Part shown: piece by piece, positions 9,161-18,663 of the stretch
Numbering within the stretch: the first letter of the stretch is position 1
Layout: each line of letters opens with the position of its first letter
Origin: Nitrospinae bacterium CG11_big_fil_rev_8_21_14_0_20_45_15
GTDB lineage: Bacteria; Nitrospinota; Nitrospinia; Nitrospinales; VA-1
Assembly (NCBI GenBank): GCA_002787235.1
Contig: PCWG01000042.1
Location: forward strand, 412,957 to 476,956
DNA: 64,000 nt
Direction: 5' to 3'
Position numbers and translations under genes: made by a program
The notes under the pieces: generated by a model
Seen by the model: the letters and a program-made list of their open reading frames with translations, nothing else
Told to the model about the DNA's origin: nothing
Databases searched by the model: none

Positions 9161-10354
9161 ATTTTTATCGGTAAACTTTCTTCGGAAAATTTTCTTTAGG
9201 AATTGCCCCAAAGAGTCCAGTAAATAACTGATGCGGTCGATCAAGGTGAATGGGATTTCCTTTTGCATTTTGTAGGCAAAGTAGCTGACAATCGACAGCA
9301 GAATGATATTGGGTATCCACACCGAGAGGTAGGGGTTCAGCTCACCGACTCGGCCCAGGTTCTGTGTGGATATCAAACCGATGTAGTAGAACATTATCAC
9401 AACAATACTGATTGCAAACCCGCCAGATTTTCCCGAACGACTCGATTGCACCCCCAGTGGTGGCCCTAAAAATCCAAACAACAGGCAGGTAAAGGGGATG
9501 GAAAACTTCTTGCTCAATTCCACTTTCGGTCCCCAGGTGGGAAGACCGTCTTTTTCCATCTCTTTGATGCGTTCCTGAATCTGCCCAAAGGACAATTCCC
9601 GGTTTCCAACGAGAGCTTCTTCCTTCAGTCGTTTGGTATCTGGCAAACTGAGAGTCAAATCATAGCGATCAAAATTCAGGGTCTCATATTGGTTGCGATC
9701 TTTTTGAGTGGTGTGAATCGACCCATTATTGAGCTTCAATTGAATTTTTAGTGAACCCTTATTAGAGAAAATAATCCCGTTTTCTGCGGTGATGATTCGA
9801 GGTGCTTCTCTATTGCTCAAATCTGCAAGGAAGATGTCTTGAAGAACGGATTGCTTTTTACCATTCACAACCAAGATCAGGTTTTTAAAATCTTTATTGA
9901 ACACGCGCGGTTTGATATCAAAGTTGGCACGGTTTTGTATGATGTCAAAGATCAGCTTTTTGTATGAAAGATTTCCCCAGGGCAGGGCATAGAACATCAC
10001 AACGTTTGCCATAAAATAGGCTATCAAGGAAAAATAAAGCACGGGCCTCATGATATCCAGATAGCTCCAGGAACAAGCTTTCATCGCAATGTATTCGTTG
10101 AACACTGAAAATTGATTGAATACCGCAACCGAGGCGATGAGCACACCCATGGGAATCGTGAGTGCTAAAAAAGAGGGGGATATATACAGCAGGATACGTA
10201 TCAATTCGTCCAGTTTGATCCCTCGACTGACGATCATTTCTGCGATAAAAAAGAATTTGTCCAGAAAAAGCACCATCGTCAGAGCACCTGCACTGATGAT
10301 AAAAACTTTGAGCAATTCTCTCAGAATGTATCGGTCAATTGTGGATAAAAGCAT
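9143..10354 (-). CDS. lptF: LptF/LptG-family LPS-export permease
   Basis: This inner-membrane protein of the YjgP/YjgQ family pairs with the LptB ATPase to extract lipopolysaccharide from the inner membrane. The 403 residues show the family layout: TM1 at ~10-35 and two more TM segments to ~120, a periplasmic beta-jellyroll at ~140-270, then three TM helices at ~285-375. The family helix with PxGVL is present (IPMGVLIASVAVF). The ATG at 10354 is preferred; a TTG two codons upstream is also open. The gene is alone here, without its usual LptG partner. LptF versus LptG assignment is by overall resemblance only. Confidence 0.8.
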   Translation of the reverse strand: MLLSTIDRYILRELLKVFIISAGALTMVLFLDKFFFIAEMIVSRGIKLDELIRILLYISPSFLALTIPMGVLIASVAVFNQFSVFNEYIAMKACSWSYLDIMRPVLYFSLIAYFMANVVMFYALPWGNLSYKKLIFDIIQNRANFDIKPRVFNKDFKNLILVVNGKKQSVLQDIFLADLSNREAPRIITAENGIIFSNKGSLKIQLKLNNGSIHTTQKDRNQYETLNFDRYDLTLSLPDTKRLKEEALVGNRELSFGQIQERIKEMEKDGLPTWGPKVELSKKFSIPFTCLLFGFLGPPLGVQSSRSGKSGGFAISIVVIMFYYIGLISTQNLGRVGELNPYLSVWIPNIILLSIVSYFAYKMQKEIPFTLIDRISYLLDSLGQFLKKIFRRKFTDKNKKYLR

Positions 10355-10588
10355 GGGCAAGCGGATTTTTCAGTCCGCAGAAAAGTTCAAACAAGAAAGG
10401 GCAGGCCTGATAATTTTAGATAATGTTTCATCAATTGCTCAGATGTTTTGAATTCATCTGTTTCAAAAGAATGCTTATTTTTATGATTTCTGAGACAACA
10501 ACTATTAGACAAGTCGAAGATAAATCATTATACTCTTTTGCCTTAGAGAATACCTGATTTTTTCCAGCACTTTAAGTTTGAGAATCCA

Positions 10589-11470
10589 TTGAAAAACGTA
10601 TTGCACGATCCATTTTCCTATCAACGCAAACCTGAGTGGCTCAGGATCAGTCTGCCGGGTGGAGCCAATTACACACGGCTCAAAGAATCCGTCAAACGCC
10701 ATGGTTTGAACACCGTTTGCGAATCGGCATCCTGCCCCAATATTGGTGAATGTTGGAATATGGGAACGTTGACTTTGATGATTCTTGGTGAATCTTGTTC
10801 GCGAGCCTGTCGTTATTGCGATGTACCCACCGGAAACCTGGCCCCACCCAACAAAGAGGAACCGGAAGAGGTGGCTAAAACGCTCGCACTTTTGAAACTG
10901 CAGTACGCGGTGATCACTTCTGTTGATCGTGATGATTTGGAAGATGCCGGGGCGAGTCATTGGTCTGAAACGATTCGTAAAGTAAAGCACCTTTGCCCTG
11001 ACATGAAAGTGGAGGCATTGATACCGGATTTTCAGGGTAAGGAAAATTTGATCGCAACGGTTTGTGAGGCAAAGCCCCATGTATTGGCTCATAATGTGGA
11101 GACTGTTCCTTCGTTGTACAAAATGGTGCGTCCTCAAGGCCGTTATGAATGGTCATTAAAAGTTTTAGAATTTGCACAAAAGCATTTTGATTTCCCTGTG
11201 AAAAGCTCTCTCATGCTTGGGCTGGGAGAAAGTGCAGACGAAGTAAAAATTGTTATGAAAGATTTGCTATTGTCGGGATGTCGTCTGTTAACACTGGGGC
11301 AGTATTTGAGTCCCAGTAAAAAACATTTGCCTGTAGTGGAGTACATTCATCCGGACAAGTTTGCAGAATTTTATGAGTTTGGAATGTTTTTGGGATTTGA
11401 TCATATTGAATCTGGCCCATTGGTAAGAAGTTCTTATCTTGCCGAACGTCAATTCAGCATGTTGAAATAG
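10589..11470 (+). CDS. lipA: Lipoyl synthase
   Basis: LipA inserts two sulfurs into protein-bound octanoate to make lipoate for 2-oxoacid dehydrogenases and the glycine cleavage system. The 293 residues carry the auxiliary 4Fe-4S cluster cysteines C44/C49/C55 (CESASC...C), the radical SAM cluster C70-x3-C74-x2-C77, and the conserved C-terminal RSSY serine motif. The start appears to be TTG at 10589: an in-frame stop at 10544 lies upstream and no ATG is available between them. It stands alone between lptF (divergent) and a response regulator. Confidence 0.93.
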   Translation: MKNVLHDPFSYQRKPEWLRISLPGGANYTRLKESVKRHGLNTVCESASCPNIGECWNMGTLTLMILGESCSRACRYCDVPTGNLAPPNKEEPEEVAKTLALLKLQYAVITSVDRDDLEDAGASHWSETIRKVKHLCPDMKVEALIPDFQGKENLIATVCEAKPHVLAHNVETVPSLYKMVRPQGRYEWSLKVLEFAQKHFDFPVKSSLMLGLGESADEVKIVMKDLLLSGCRLLTLGQYLSPSKKHLPVVEYIHPDKFAEFYEFGMFLGFDHIESGPLVRSSYLAERQFSMLK

Positions 11471-11618
11471 TTCTGCTCAGGTGAATAGCTGAGTTTGTTG
11501 TTTATCAGGATTTTTAGTTTTTTCGTGTCATGGGGTTTTATTTATTTACTTTAACTGTAAGTAAAATTAGCGATGTGGCTTTGGTATTTTGAGAGCCGGA
11601 AAGGTGAAATCTAAAATT

Positions 11619-12071
11619 ATGATAAGTATATCCAGAAGAACAGACGAATTAGTTGTTCTAATCGCAGAGGATGATGAGGATGATTTTTCTTTTTTAGAAG
11701 AGGCTGTAAAAGAATGCAACAAAGCAACCGACGTGCGATGGGTCAAAGACGGGGAAGAGGCACTGGACTATATTTTTCGTAGAGACGGTTACGCAGACCC
11801 TGAAAGTTCACCCCGTCCGGACCTCATATTTCTGGATATTTGCATGCCCAAAAAATCGGGTTTGGATATCGTTCCAGAGATCAAGGATCATCCAGATGTT
11901 AAAAGGGTTCCTGTCGTGATGGTAACGACTTCAGGGCACTACACAGATGTGAACGAAGCTTATGAAAAAGGGGTCAACTCGTACATAAAAAAACCAGTGG
12001 GTATCAGTCAAATGGATGAGTTTAAAAAGCTGATTTGTTCGTATTGGTCACCGCTTTGTCTTATCCCATGA
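11619..12071 (+). CDS. Single-domain response regulator (Rcp1-like)
   Basis: A stand-alone receiver domain of 150 residues with no output domain. The acidic pocket is in LIAEDDEDD, the phospho-acceptor aspartate in LIFLDICMP, the Thr/Ser switch in VMVTTSGHY and the conserved lysine in YIKKPV. The extended loop between helix 2 and strand 3 resembles the Rcp1 subfamily, which is usually phosphorylated by phytochrome-type or PAS kinases. No kinase is adjacent. I used the ATG at 11619; TTG 11589 and GTG 11604 are open in frame and would add 10 or 5 residues. Confidence 0.8.
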   Translation: MISISRRTDELVVLIAEDDEDDFSFLEEAVKECNKATDVRWVKDGEEALDYIFRRDGYADPESSPRPDLIFLDICMPKKSGLDIVPEIKDHPDVKRVPVVMVTTSGHYTDVNEAYEKGVNSYIKKPVGISQMDEFKKLICSYWSPLCLIP

Positions 12072-12098
12072 ACTGGGAGTTGACGCAGAGATATTATC

Positions 12099-13289
12099 TC
12101 AATTCAATTTCTCAATGATGTGATGTTCGAGTTTCAATGCTTGTTGATCCCAGTTGGTAAATTTCCTGGAGATAGTTGCTAATGCCGCTTGCTCCATGTT
12201 TTTTTTCAGAACAGGATCATTCAGGACCCGGTGAAGTGCCATTTCAATTTCTATTCTGGAATCGGGTTGTATCAATAGTCCATTTTGTTCGTTTGTTATA
12301 ATTTCTGCAACTCCTCCAACATCTGTGGCGATCACAGGAAGGCCGCAGGCCATCGCTTCCAATAGGATATTGGGCGTGCCTTCCAGGTGGCTGGGTAGAA
12401 CAAAAACATCCGCTGCATTCAACCACCAAGGAATGGATGTATGCTCCTGAAAACCCGCCAGAGTGGTTTTGTCTGCCACCCCTTCTTTTACCGCTAAATC
12501 AAGCAGGCTCTGCTTTTCCTCCCCCTCACCAACAATGATCAGGCGTAGATTGCTGTGATTGGTCAAGAGTTGTTTGAAAGCCAGAATAAGGTTTGCATGA
12601 CCTTTGGATTTTGAAAGTCTTCCTACCGCAAGAATGTATTTCTCATCTTGATTGAGGCCAAGTTTTTTTCGAGCTTTTTGCTTCGGGTAAGGCTGGAACA
12701 ATTCGTTGTCCAGTCCATTGGGAATGCAGATGATTTTTTCCTCCGCCACTCCGAGTTGTACCAATGCGGAATAAAATGTTTTGTCCTGACAAACAACTGC
12801 CCGAGTGTGTTTTAAAATCAATTTTATAAAAAATGAGGTAGCGGGGGATTGGATCAGCAAGAGATCCGATCCAGAAAGTCTGGCAACCACAGGTTTTCCT
12901 GTGAACCATTTGACAGCGACACCCACACAGGCACCTGGAAGCCAAAACGAAAAGAACAGATCCGTACGTTTCGCGTTTTTTAAGGCCCGAAGAAAAAAAG
13001 CGAGCATGAAAAACGGGGCCTGCAAAATACGCAATGGATTTTGTTGAATGCGACTGAATACGCCGGCACCGTATGCAAAACTTTGAAATTTAAAAGGCCA
13101 AAAATATCGGAATCTTGATATGTGTAACGTCGCATTGTCTTTGTCAGAGATTACCTCTTTATCATCCGGGGCAATAACGCAAATCTTGTTCCCATTATTA
13201 TAAAAGCCGTGAGCCCAGCGGTGAGCAAAGGCACCTGCAAAATCGCCTTTAAAACGCGGGAATGATGTGGTGAGAATAGTGATGTTCAA
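12099..13289 (-). CDS. Glycosyltransferase family 4 (GT-B fold)
   Basis: A 396-residue GT4 enzyme that would transfer a nucleotide-activated sugar in cell-surface polysaccharide or glycan synthesis. The N-terminal Rossmann half begins NITILTTSFPRFKGD. The C-terminal half has the donor-site signature ILAVGRLSKSKGH, then HLEGTPNILLEAMACGLPVIAT with the EX7E glutamates. The start codon must be TTG at 13289: the frame is closed by TAA a few codons upstream and the nearby ATG is in another frame. It lies 41 nt after the TPR gene, as the apparent last gene of the yej operon. Sugar specificity is unknown. Confidence 0.8.
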   Translation of the reverse strand: MNITILTTSFPRFKGDFAGAFAHRWAHGFYNNGNKICVIAPDDKEVISDKDNATLHISRFRYFWPFKFQSFAYGAGVFSRIQQNPLRILQAPFFMLAFFLRALKNAKRTDLFFSFWLPGACVGVAVKWFTGKPVVARLSGSDLLLIQSPATSFFIKLILKHTRAVVCQDKTFYSALVQLGVAEEKIICIPNGLDNELFQPYPKQKARKKLGLNQDEKYILAVGRLSKSKGHANLILAFKQLLTNHSNLRLIIVGEGEEKQSLLDLAVKEGVADKTTLAGFQEHTSIPWWLNAADVFVLPSHLEGTPNILLEAMACGLPVIATDVGGVAEIITNEQNGLLIQPDSRIEIEMALHRVLNDPVLKKNMEQAALATISRKFTNWDQQALKLEHHIIEKLN

Positions 13290-13330
13290 TTCATTTTTCT
13301 GTTACAGGTTTATCAAGATATTTTCCCACA

Positions 13331-14029
13331 CTATTTTTGAACAGGCTTTGCTACTGAAAGGGTTATATTTTCTTTTGCCAGCACTGGATTTATCTGCAAA
13401 GCTTTTTTAATAGGTTCGATAGATTTCTCGTATTGTCCTGCCAGGATGTAAGCAAGCCCCAAGGTATAACTCGACTCCGCATGATCGGGATTTTGTTTGA
13501 GCTCTTCTTTAAGGGATTCGATTGACTCCAGATATCGGTTGGAAAGAAAATAAGAAAGAGCCAGATAGTAGTGGCCTTTCTCGATGGTGGGATGGAGCTT
13601 CAATGCCGTTTTATAATGTTCGATAGCTTCTTGATGTTGCTCAAGAGCGGCTTGTGCCAGAGCAAAGCGAAACTGTGCTTCAGCTAACTTGGGGTTGAGA
13701 CGAATGGTCTCTTCCAATGCGGTAAATTTTTCAGTGTGTTTTCCCAATCCCGCATAGGCCAGACTCAAAAAATAGTGATACCAGGCTTCTTGGGGTGCAA
13801 TTTCAATGGCCCTATTAAATGGAACCACTGCTTCCGCGTAGTTGCCAGTTTTCAAAAATGCCAAGCCCAGTTCAGAATTCAGCACAGCGTCTTCTGGATT
13901 GATTTGAACTCTTTCCTTGAGAGTTAGAATTTCTTGCTCGATATCGTCGTCTATTGCATAGACGACAGACGATGAAATCCAAAAAAATAATAAAAAACAG
14001 AACAAACGAACACTCACTCTGAATTTCAT
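13331..14029 (-). CDS. Secreted TPR-repeat protein
   Basis: A 232-residue exported protein. A hydrophobic segment at ~7-25 ending in AIDD looks like a cleavable signal peptide. Residues ~30-225 hold about five TPR units with alternating PEDAVLNSELGLAFLKTG-like helices. Its start overlaps the stop of the yejF gene by 4 nt (ATGA), so it is translationally coupled to the peptide importer. A periplasmic scaffold or assembly role is inferred; no specific partner is evident. Confidence 0.75.
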   Translation of the reverse strand: MKFRVSVRLFCFLLFFWISSSVVYAIDDDIEQEILTLKERVQINPEDAVLNSELGLAFLKTGNYAEAVVPFNRAIEIAPQEAWYHYFLSLAYAGLGKHTEKFTALEETIRLNPKLAEAQFRFALAQAALEQHQEAIEHYKTALKLHPTIEKGHYYLALSYFLSNRYLESIESLKEELKQNPDHAESSYTLGLAYILAGQYEKSIEPIKKALQINPVLAKENITLSVAKPVQK

Positions 14030-16059
14030 TTGGGCTTGATCCCCTCAATTTCGATGTCCTGATGGCAGGAAAATTGATGGTTGTCAGATCCTCTGAGTTC
14101 CGGGTAAATCGCACGACATTTGTTCGCTAATTCCGAGTTTTGCGGTTCGGCAAGATAAACCGGACAGCGTGGATGAAACCGGCAACCGGAAGGCGGATTG
14201 ACGGGAGAGGGGACATCCCCCGTTATCGGCATGAAATCTTTGCGTGGACCCAATTGTGGAACGGCTTCGAGCAGGGAACGAGTGTAGGGATGCTTGGGTG
14301 TTTTGAACAGTGCTTCGACAGATGCATGTTCTACAATCCTTCCCAGATACATGATGGCAACTCGATCGGCCATGTATTGCACAACGCTCAGATTATGCGT
14401 GATGAACAAATACGTGAGTTGCCGACGTGACTGAAGCTCGCGCAGTAAATTCAATACTTGCGCTTGAACAGACACATCCAAAGCACTGGTGGGCTCGTCG
14501 AGTACGATGAATTGCGGTTCGAGAATCAAGGTTCGTGCAATGGCGATGCGTTGCCTTTGTCCTCCTGAGAATTCATGCGGGTATCGTTCGGAGATTTGTG
14601 GATCGAGCCCCACTTCATTGAGTACTTTTTTCAAGCGGTTGTTTCGGGTGTCCGCATCCATATCGGGGTGATGGACTCGCAAGCCTTCCTGAACAATTTC
14701 TTCAATCGTCATGCGTGGTGAAAGCGATCCGAAAGGGTCCTGGAAAACGATTTGCATGCTTTTGCGCATTTGTTTGATTTCATCGTTTTTCAACTTCATC
14801 AAATCGACTTCATTGAAGAATATCTGCCCATGGGTTTCACGGTTGAGGCGGAGAATGGATTCGCCCAATGTGGTTTTGCCACAACCCGATTCGCCCACCA
14901 ATGCGAGCGTGGCACCTTTGTTCAAATTGAGATCAATGGAATCCACTGCGCGAATATAATCAGCCACTTTTCTAAACACACCTTTACGGATGGGGAAGTG
15001 TGTTTTAACAGATTGTAGACGCAATAGCGGAGTGGTTTCGATCACACGGGGTGGTACCAGTTGTCTTTTTTTTTCTTGAACGAGATTTTCGTATTCCTGC
15101 CCATCATAAAGATGACAGGCCACCTGATGCCCTTCCTCAAGCCTGATCAGCGGACTTTCGTTCTGTTTGCACACTTCCATCACATGGGGACAGCGGTCGG
15201 CAAATTGGCAGGCGTTTCCATAATGAGTGGCAGGCGGAACCATGCCTTCGATGGCACTGAGGTAGTAGGGCGCGTCACCGGCTTTGGGGATAGACTCAAG
15301 AAGCAGACGAGTGTAAGGGTGCGCGCTCTTTTCAAAAATTTGTTCGCGATTGCCTTGCTCGACAATTTGCCCCGCATACATGATGCCAATGGTATCGGCC
15401 ATTTGATTGACAATACCCATGTCGTGAGTGATCAATAAAATCGCCATTCCGGTTTCTTTTTGTAAATCCGCCATCAACCGCAGTGCCTGAGCCTGAATGG
15501 TCACATCCAAAGCGGTGGTGGGCTCATCCGCGATCAATAGTTTCGGTTCACATGCCAGTGCCATGGCGATCATCACCCTTTGCTTCATGCCGCCGGATAG
15601 TTCGTGCGGAAAACTGTCGATGCGTTTGTGTGGGTCGGGTATGCCGACTTTGGTAAGCAGTTCAATGCCTCTTTCCCGGGTTGAACCTTTCTGCACTTTT
15701 TTGTGCTGAAGCATGGGCTCGGCGAGTTGATTGCCAATCCTGTACAGAGGATTCAGCGAAGACATGGGCTCCTGAAAGATCATGGAAATGTCATTACCAC
15801 GCAAATTTCGAATCTCTTCCGTGTCGAACTGGGAAATATTTTTACCATCAAAAATGATTTCGCCGGAGGGATGAAAACCATTCTCGGCAATGAGGCGGAT
15901 GATTGAAAAAGCCGTCTGCGTTTTTCCGCAACCCGACTCTCCAACAAGCGCAAGGGTCTTGCCGATGGGGATGTCAAAAGAAACTCCATTGACCGCTTTT
16001 GCGATCTGGGTTCTTCCAACTTTAAAGTAGGTTTTTAAGTTCTTTACGGATAAAAGCAT
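14026..16059 (-). CDS. yejF: Fused dual-ATPase subunit of a YejABEF-type oligopeptide/microcin C ABC importer
   Basis: Two complete oligopeptide-type ATPase halves in one 677-residue chain. Each has Walker A GESGCGKT, a signature (LSGGMKQR; FSGGQRQR) and a Walker B with DEPT. Each ends in an oligopeptide-ATPase C-terminal segment with the cysteine pattern seen in DppD/OppF (CQFADRCP and CRFHPRCP). E. coli YejF is about 529 residues; the extra length is explained by both C-terminal segments being full. It energises uptake through YejB/YejE. A 124-nt gap separates it from yejE and holds a TATAAT, so an internal promoter is possible. Confidence 0.88.
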   Translation of the reverse strand: MLLSVKNLKTYFKVGRTQIAKAVNGVSFDIPIGKTLALVGESGCGKTQTAFSIIRLIAENGFHPSGEIIFDGKNISQFDTEEIRNLRGNDISMIFQEPMSSLNPLYRIGNQLAEPMLQHKKVQKGSTRERGIELLTKVGIPDPHKRIDSFPHELSGGMKQRVMIAMALACEPKLLIADEPTTALDVTIQAQALRLMADLQKETGMAILLITHDMGIVNQMADTIGIMYAGQIVEQGNREQIFEKSAHPYTRLLLESIPKAGDAPYYLSAIEGMVPPATHYGNACQFADRCPHVMEVCKQNESPLIRLEEGHQVACHLYDGQEYENLVQEKKRQLVPPRVIETTPLLRLQSVKTHFPIRKGVFRKVADYIRAVDSIDLNLNKGATLALVGESGCGKTTLGESILRLNRETHGQIFFNEVDLMKLKNDEIKQMRKSMQIVFQDPFGSLSPRMTIEEIVQEGLRVHHPDMDADTRNNRLKKVLNEVGLDPQISERYPHEFSGGQRQRIAIARTLILEPQFIVLDEPTSALDVSVQAQVLNLLRELQSRRQLTYLFITHNLSVVQYMADRVAIMYLGRIVEHASVEALFKTPKHPYTRSLLEAVPQLGPRKDFMPITGDVPSPVNPPSGCRFHPRCPVYLAEPQNSELANKCRAIYPELRGSDNHQFSCHQDIEIEGIKPK

Positions 16060-16170
16060 TTTAGTATTGCTTTGAGAAGCATGGGTCCGTTTTTATTATC
16101 TGCTTTTTATAATTCTACTGGAAATCAAATGATCGTTATCCTGAAAGAGGGAAACGGCCAACGCATGCAC

Positions 16171-16176
16171 ATTATA
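16171..16176 (-). promoter_or_regulatory. Possible internal -10 element upstream of yejF
   Basis: A perfect TATAAT on the minus strand lies in the yejE-yejF gap, about 112 nt before the yejF ATG. No good -35 is found 16-18 nt upstream, so this is only suggestive. Confidence 0.25.
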
Positions 16177-16183
16177 TACAGGC

Positions 16184-17491
16184 TCAAACGGTTCGCCTTG
16201 GATCAAAAGCATTTCTTATCCCTTCGCCCACGAAGGTCAACAAGGTGATCGTGATCGTTAAAATTGAAAATGTCGGTAGAATGATCCAAGTCGCTTGCAG
16301 GTTACTTTTCCCCTGTGCGAGCAGTTCCCCCATGCTTGGTGCAGGAGACGGGACCCCCAGATTGAGATAGTCGAGACTCACTAACGCGAGGATGCCTGCC
16401 GTCACTTCAAAAGGGAAAAAGGTGACAACAGGAGTCAATGCATTGGGCAGAATATGGCGTCGCATGATCCCGAAATTGGATACACCCAGAGCCTTTGCGG
16501 CCTTGACGAATTCAAAATTTCTGATTTTAAGGAACTCTGCGCGTATATAGGCGGCAATGCCCATCCACGCGGTCAGGTTGAGGATCAAAAACAATATGAG
16601 GGCCGAAGGTGTCAAAAAGGCACTCAAAATGATTAATATGTAGAGTCGCGGGATGGAGCCCCAAATTTCCGTCAATCGTTGACCGACCAGATCGACCACG
16701 CCTCCGAAAAATCCTTGTGTTCCACCAATCAGGCATCCCAGTACTGTTCCTGTGATCGCCAGCGCAATGCCAAAAACCATGGAGATTCGCATGCCATAAA
16801 TCAGCCGTGCCAGGATGTCACGCCCCCGGTCATCGGTCCCCAGGTAATGACCGTCCTCCCATGACGAAGGTATGGTTTTGCTACCGCCTTCGATCTCGGT
16901 TTGCCAAGGAGCGGCTAGAACCACCTTTCCTGTTTTGCTATTGCTCGGGATGTATTTGTAGTCGTAGCGAATTGGCGGCCAAAGAATCCAGACATTGTGA
17001 ACTGTATTATCTTTGGGAAGAGGGGCCATTTCCTGAACTACAGTCTCACCTTCTTCAAAGTCACTCAATTCCAACGAAAAAACAACAGGGGGAGGCGCGG
17101 AAGTTTCTTCATCAAAATCTCCCAGACTCAAAGACATTCCATCCTCTTCAAAGTCACTCATATCCATTTCAAGGGAATCGGAATTTTTTTCTGCGGGTCT
17201 TTCAAATGTTGCGGTGGTTTCTGGTATCCCATGTAGAATTTTTTGAAAACGTTGCGAGAGGTAGTCGGGTTCACTGGGGAGCGTTCCACCAAAATCTTTT
17301 TCACTGTATTTGACTAAAACCGGGAAATGCGGTGTTCCATCCACAACAATCAACAGCGGGCGCACATTGCAAATCAACTCAGCGGGCAGGGTGACGATAA
17401 ACATCAGCGCAAGGAGAAGAAAGCTGTAATATGCCTTGCGGTCGTGACGAAACTTATCGACCTTGATTTGGAGATCTTTGCTGATTTTCAT
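16184..17491 (-). CDS. yejE: YejE-type peptide ABC permease with acidic periplasmic insertion
   Basis: Inner-membrane permease of the YejABEF importer, 435 residues against about 341 in E. coli. TM1 is at ~22-40. The family landmark WPPIRYDYK (171-179) and the GTDDRGRDILARLIYG motif (218-233) are intact. The binding-protein-dependent transport fold with five TM helices and an EAA loop (AAKALGVSN) follows to the C-terminus. The extra length lies at ~88-165, between the first periplasmic strand region and WPPIRY, and is rich in Asp/Glu with three similar units: MSDFEED (111-117), LGDFDEE (123-129) and LSDFEEG (142-148). It starts 3 nt after yejB ends. Confidence 0.88.
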   Translation of the reverse strand: MKISKDLQIKVDKFRHDRKAYYSFLLLALMFIVTLPAELICNVRPLLIVVDGTPHFPVLVKYSEKDFGGTLPSEPDYLSQRFQKILHGIPETTATFERPAEKNSDSLEMDMSDFEEDGMSLSLGDFDEETSAPPPVVFSLELSDFEEGETVVQEMAPLPKDNTVHNVWILWPPIRYDYKYIPSNSKTGKVVLAAPWQTEIEGGSKTIPSSWEDGHYLGTDDRGRDILARLIYGMRISMVFGIALAITGTVLGCLIGGTQGFFGGVVDLVGQRLTEIWGSIPRLYILIILSAFLTPSALILFLILNLTAWMGIAAYIRAEFLKIRNFEFVKAAKALGVSNFGIMRRHILPNALTPVVTFFPFEVTAGILALVSLDYLNLGVPSPAPSMGELLAQGKSNLQATWIILPTFSILTITITLLTFVGEGIRNAFDPRRTV

Positions 17492-17494
17492 TCC

Positions 17495-18634
17495 TTAACC
17501 TTGCGCCTCGTCAAACGAAATTCTGCGATCAATGAGTACGTATGATAAATCGGTGAGCAGTTGACCGACCAGGGACATGAGTGAGAATAAAAACAGGGAA
17601 CCCATGACAATCGGATAGTCGCGTTGGATAACGGCTTGATAGCCCAAAAGACCCAATCCATCCAATGTGAAAATCTGCTCAATCAATAAAGAACCTGAAA
17701 AAAACATTGCCAGAAACGCTATGGGAAATCCTGTTACGAGCGGGATGAGTGCGTTTTTCAAAATGTGTTTGAAGAGAACCTTCTTTTCCGTGAGGCCCTT
17801 GGCCCGTGCGGTTATCACATACTGCTTGCGCATTTCTTCCAGGATGGCGTTTTTGGTCAACATGGTCAAGGTGGCAAACCCGCCCAGAACGTAACAAAAC
17901 AGAGGCGCGGCCAGATGATGCAGGTAATCGGTGAATTTTCTCCAGTCCGACCAATCTTCGTATCCGGGTGACCCTGCAGAGGTTAATCCTGATAGTGGAA
18001 TCCAATGCGCGATGGCCCCATCACCCGGTCCTAAAAAGACGATGAGCAGGATAGCGAGGACAAAGCCGGGAATGCTGTAGCCAATGAGTACGATCACACT
18101 GGTTGCGGTGTCGAATCGGGAATCGTTCCATACCGCCTTGCCAATTCCGAGGAGTATGCAAACGCTATAGGTCAGAAAAAAACTGATGACACCCAGAGAG
18201 GCAGAAACGGGTAATTTTTCGACGATCAGTTCGAGGACCGATCGGTTGCGGTAGAAGGAATCGCCAAACTGGAAAACCAGAAAACCGTCCCAACTATCGT
18301 GTCTGAAAAAGTTTTCAAGAAAAGGAAGCGAGTGGTCTTTGGGAGAGTACCAGATGAACGTGCGCAGATAACGTTCCCATAAGGGACGGTCAAGATGATA
18401 AATCTTTTTCAATTGTTCCATCTGCGCTGGGTCAAGCTCCCTTTGCTTGAGATCCTGCTTGCCCACCGCACCCCCGCCAGCCTCCGTCATGACCCCTGCG
18501 TGTCCCTTTAGAAGCGACTGGATCTGGTCCATCGGCCCACCCGGAACGTATTGGATGACGATGAAGGTGAGCGTGATGATTCCGACCAAAGTGGGGAACA
18601 TCAATAGCAATCGGCGAATGATATAGCTGGACAT
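17495..18634 (-). CDS. yejB: YejB-type peptide ABC permease
   Basis: Inner-membrane permease partner of YejE, 379 residues. TM1 at ~9-30 with the family N-terminus (IIRRLLLMFPTLVGIITLTF) is followed by QYVPGGPMDQ. A periplasmic stretch of about 120 residues comes next, then five TM helices with the EAA-type cytoplasmic loop ARAKGLTEKKVLFKHILKNA for ATPase docking. The spacing to yejA (29 nt) and yejE (3 nt) marks a single transcript. Confidence 0.9.
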   Translation of the reverse strand: MSSYIIRRLLLMFPTLVGIITLTFIVIQYVPGGPMDQIQSLLKGHAGVMTEAGGGAVGKQDLKQRELDPAQMEQLKKIYHLDRPLWERYLRTFIWYSPKDHSLPFLENFFRHDSWDGFLVFQFGDSFYRNRSVLELIVEKLPVSASLGVISFFLTYSVCILLGIGKAVWNDSRFDTATSVIVLIGYSIPGFVLAILLIVFLGPGDGAIAHWIPLSGLTSAGSPGYEDWSDWRKFTDYLHHLAAPLFCYVLGGFATLTMLTKNAILEEMRKQYVITARAKGLTEKKVLFKHILKNALIPLVTGFPIAFLAMFFSGSLLIEQIFTLDGLGLLGYQAVIQRDYPIVMGSLFLFSLMSLVGQLLTDLSYVLIDRRISFDEAQG

Positions 18635-18663
18635 TTAATGATTTCCAGAAAGTTGAGGTTGTT

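Noticed and set aside
12088-12100. GAGAT-ATT-ATCTC hairpin near the end of the glycosyltransferase gene
   Set aside because: Five base pairs with no T-tail on either side; too weak for a terminator.
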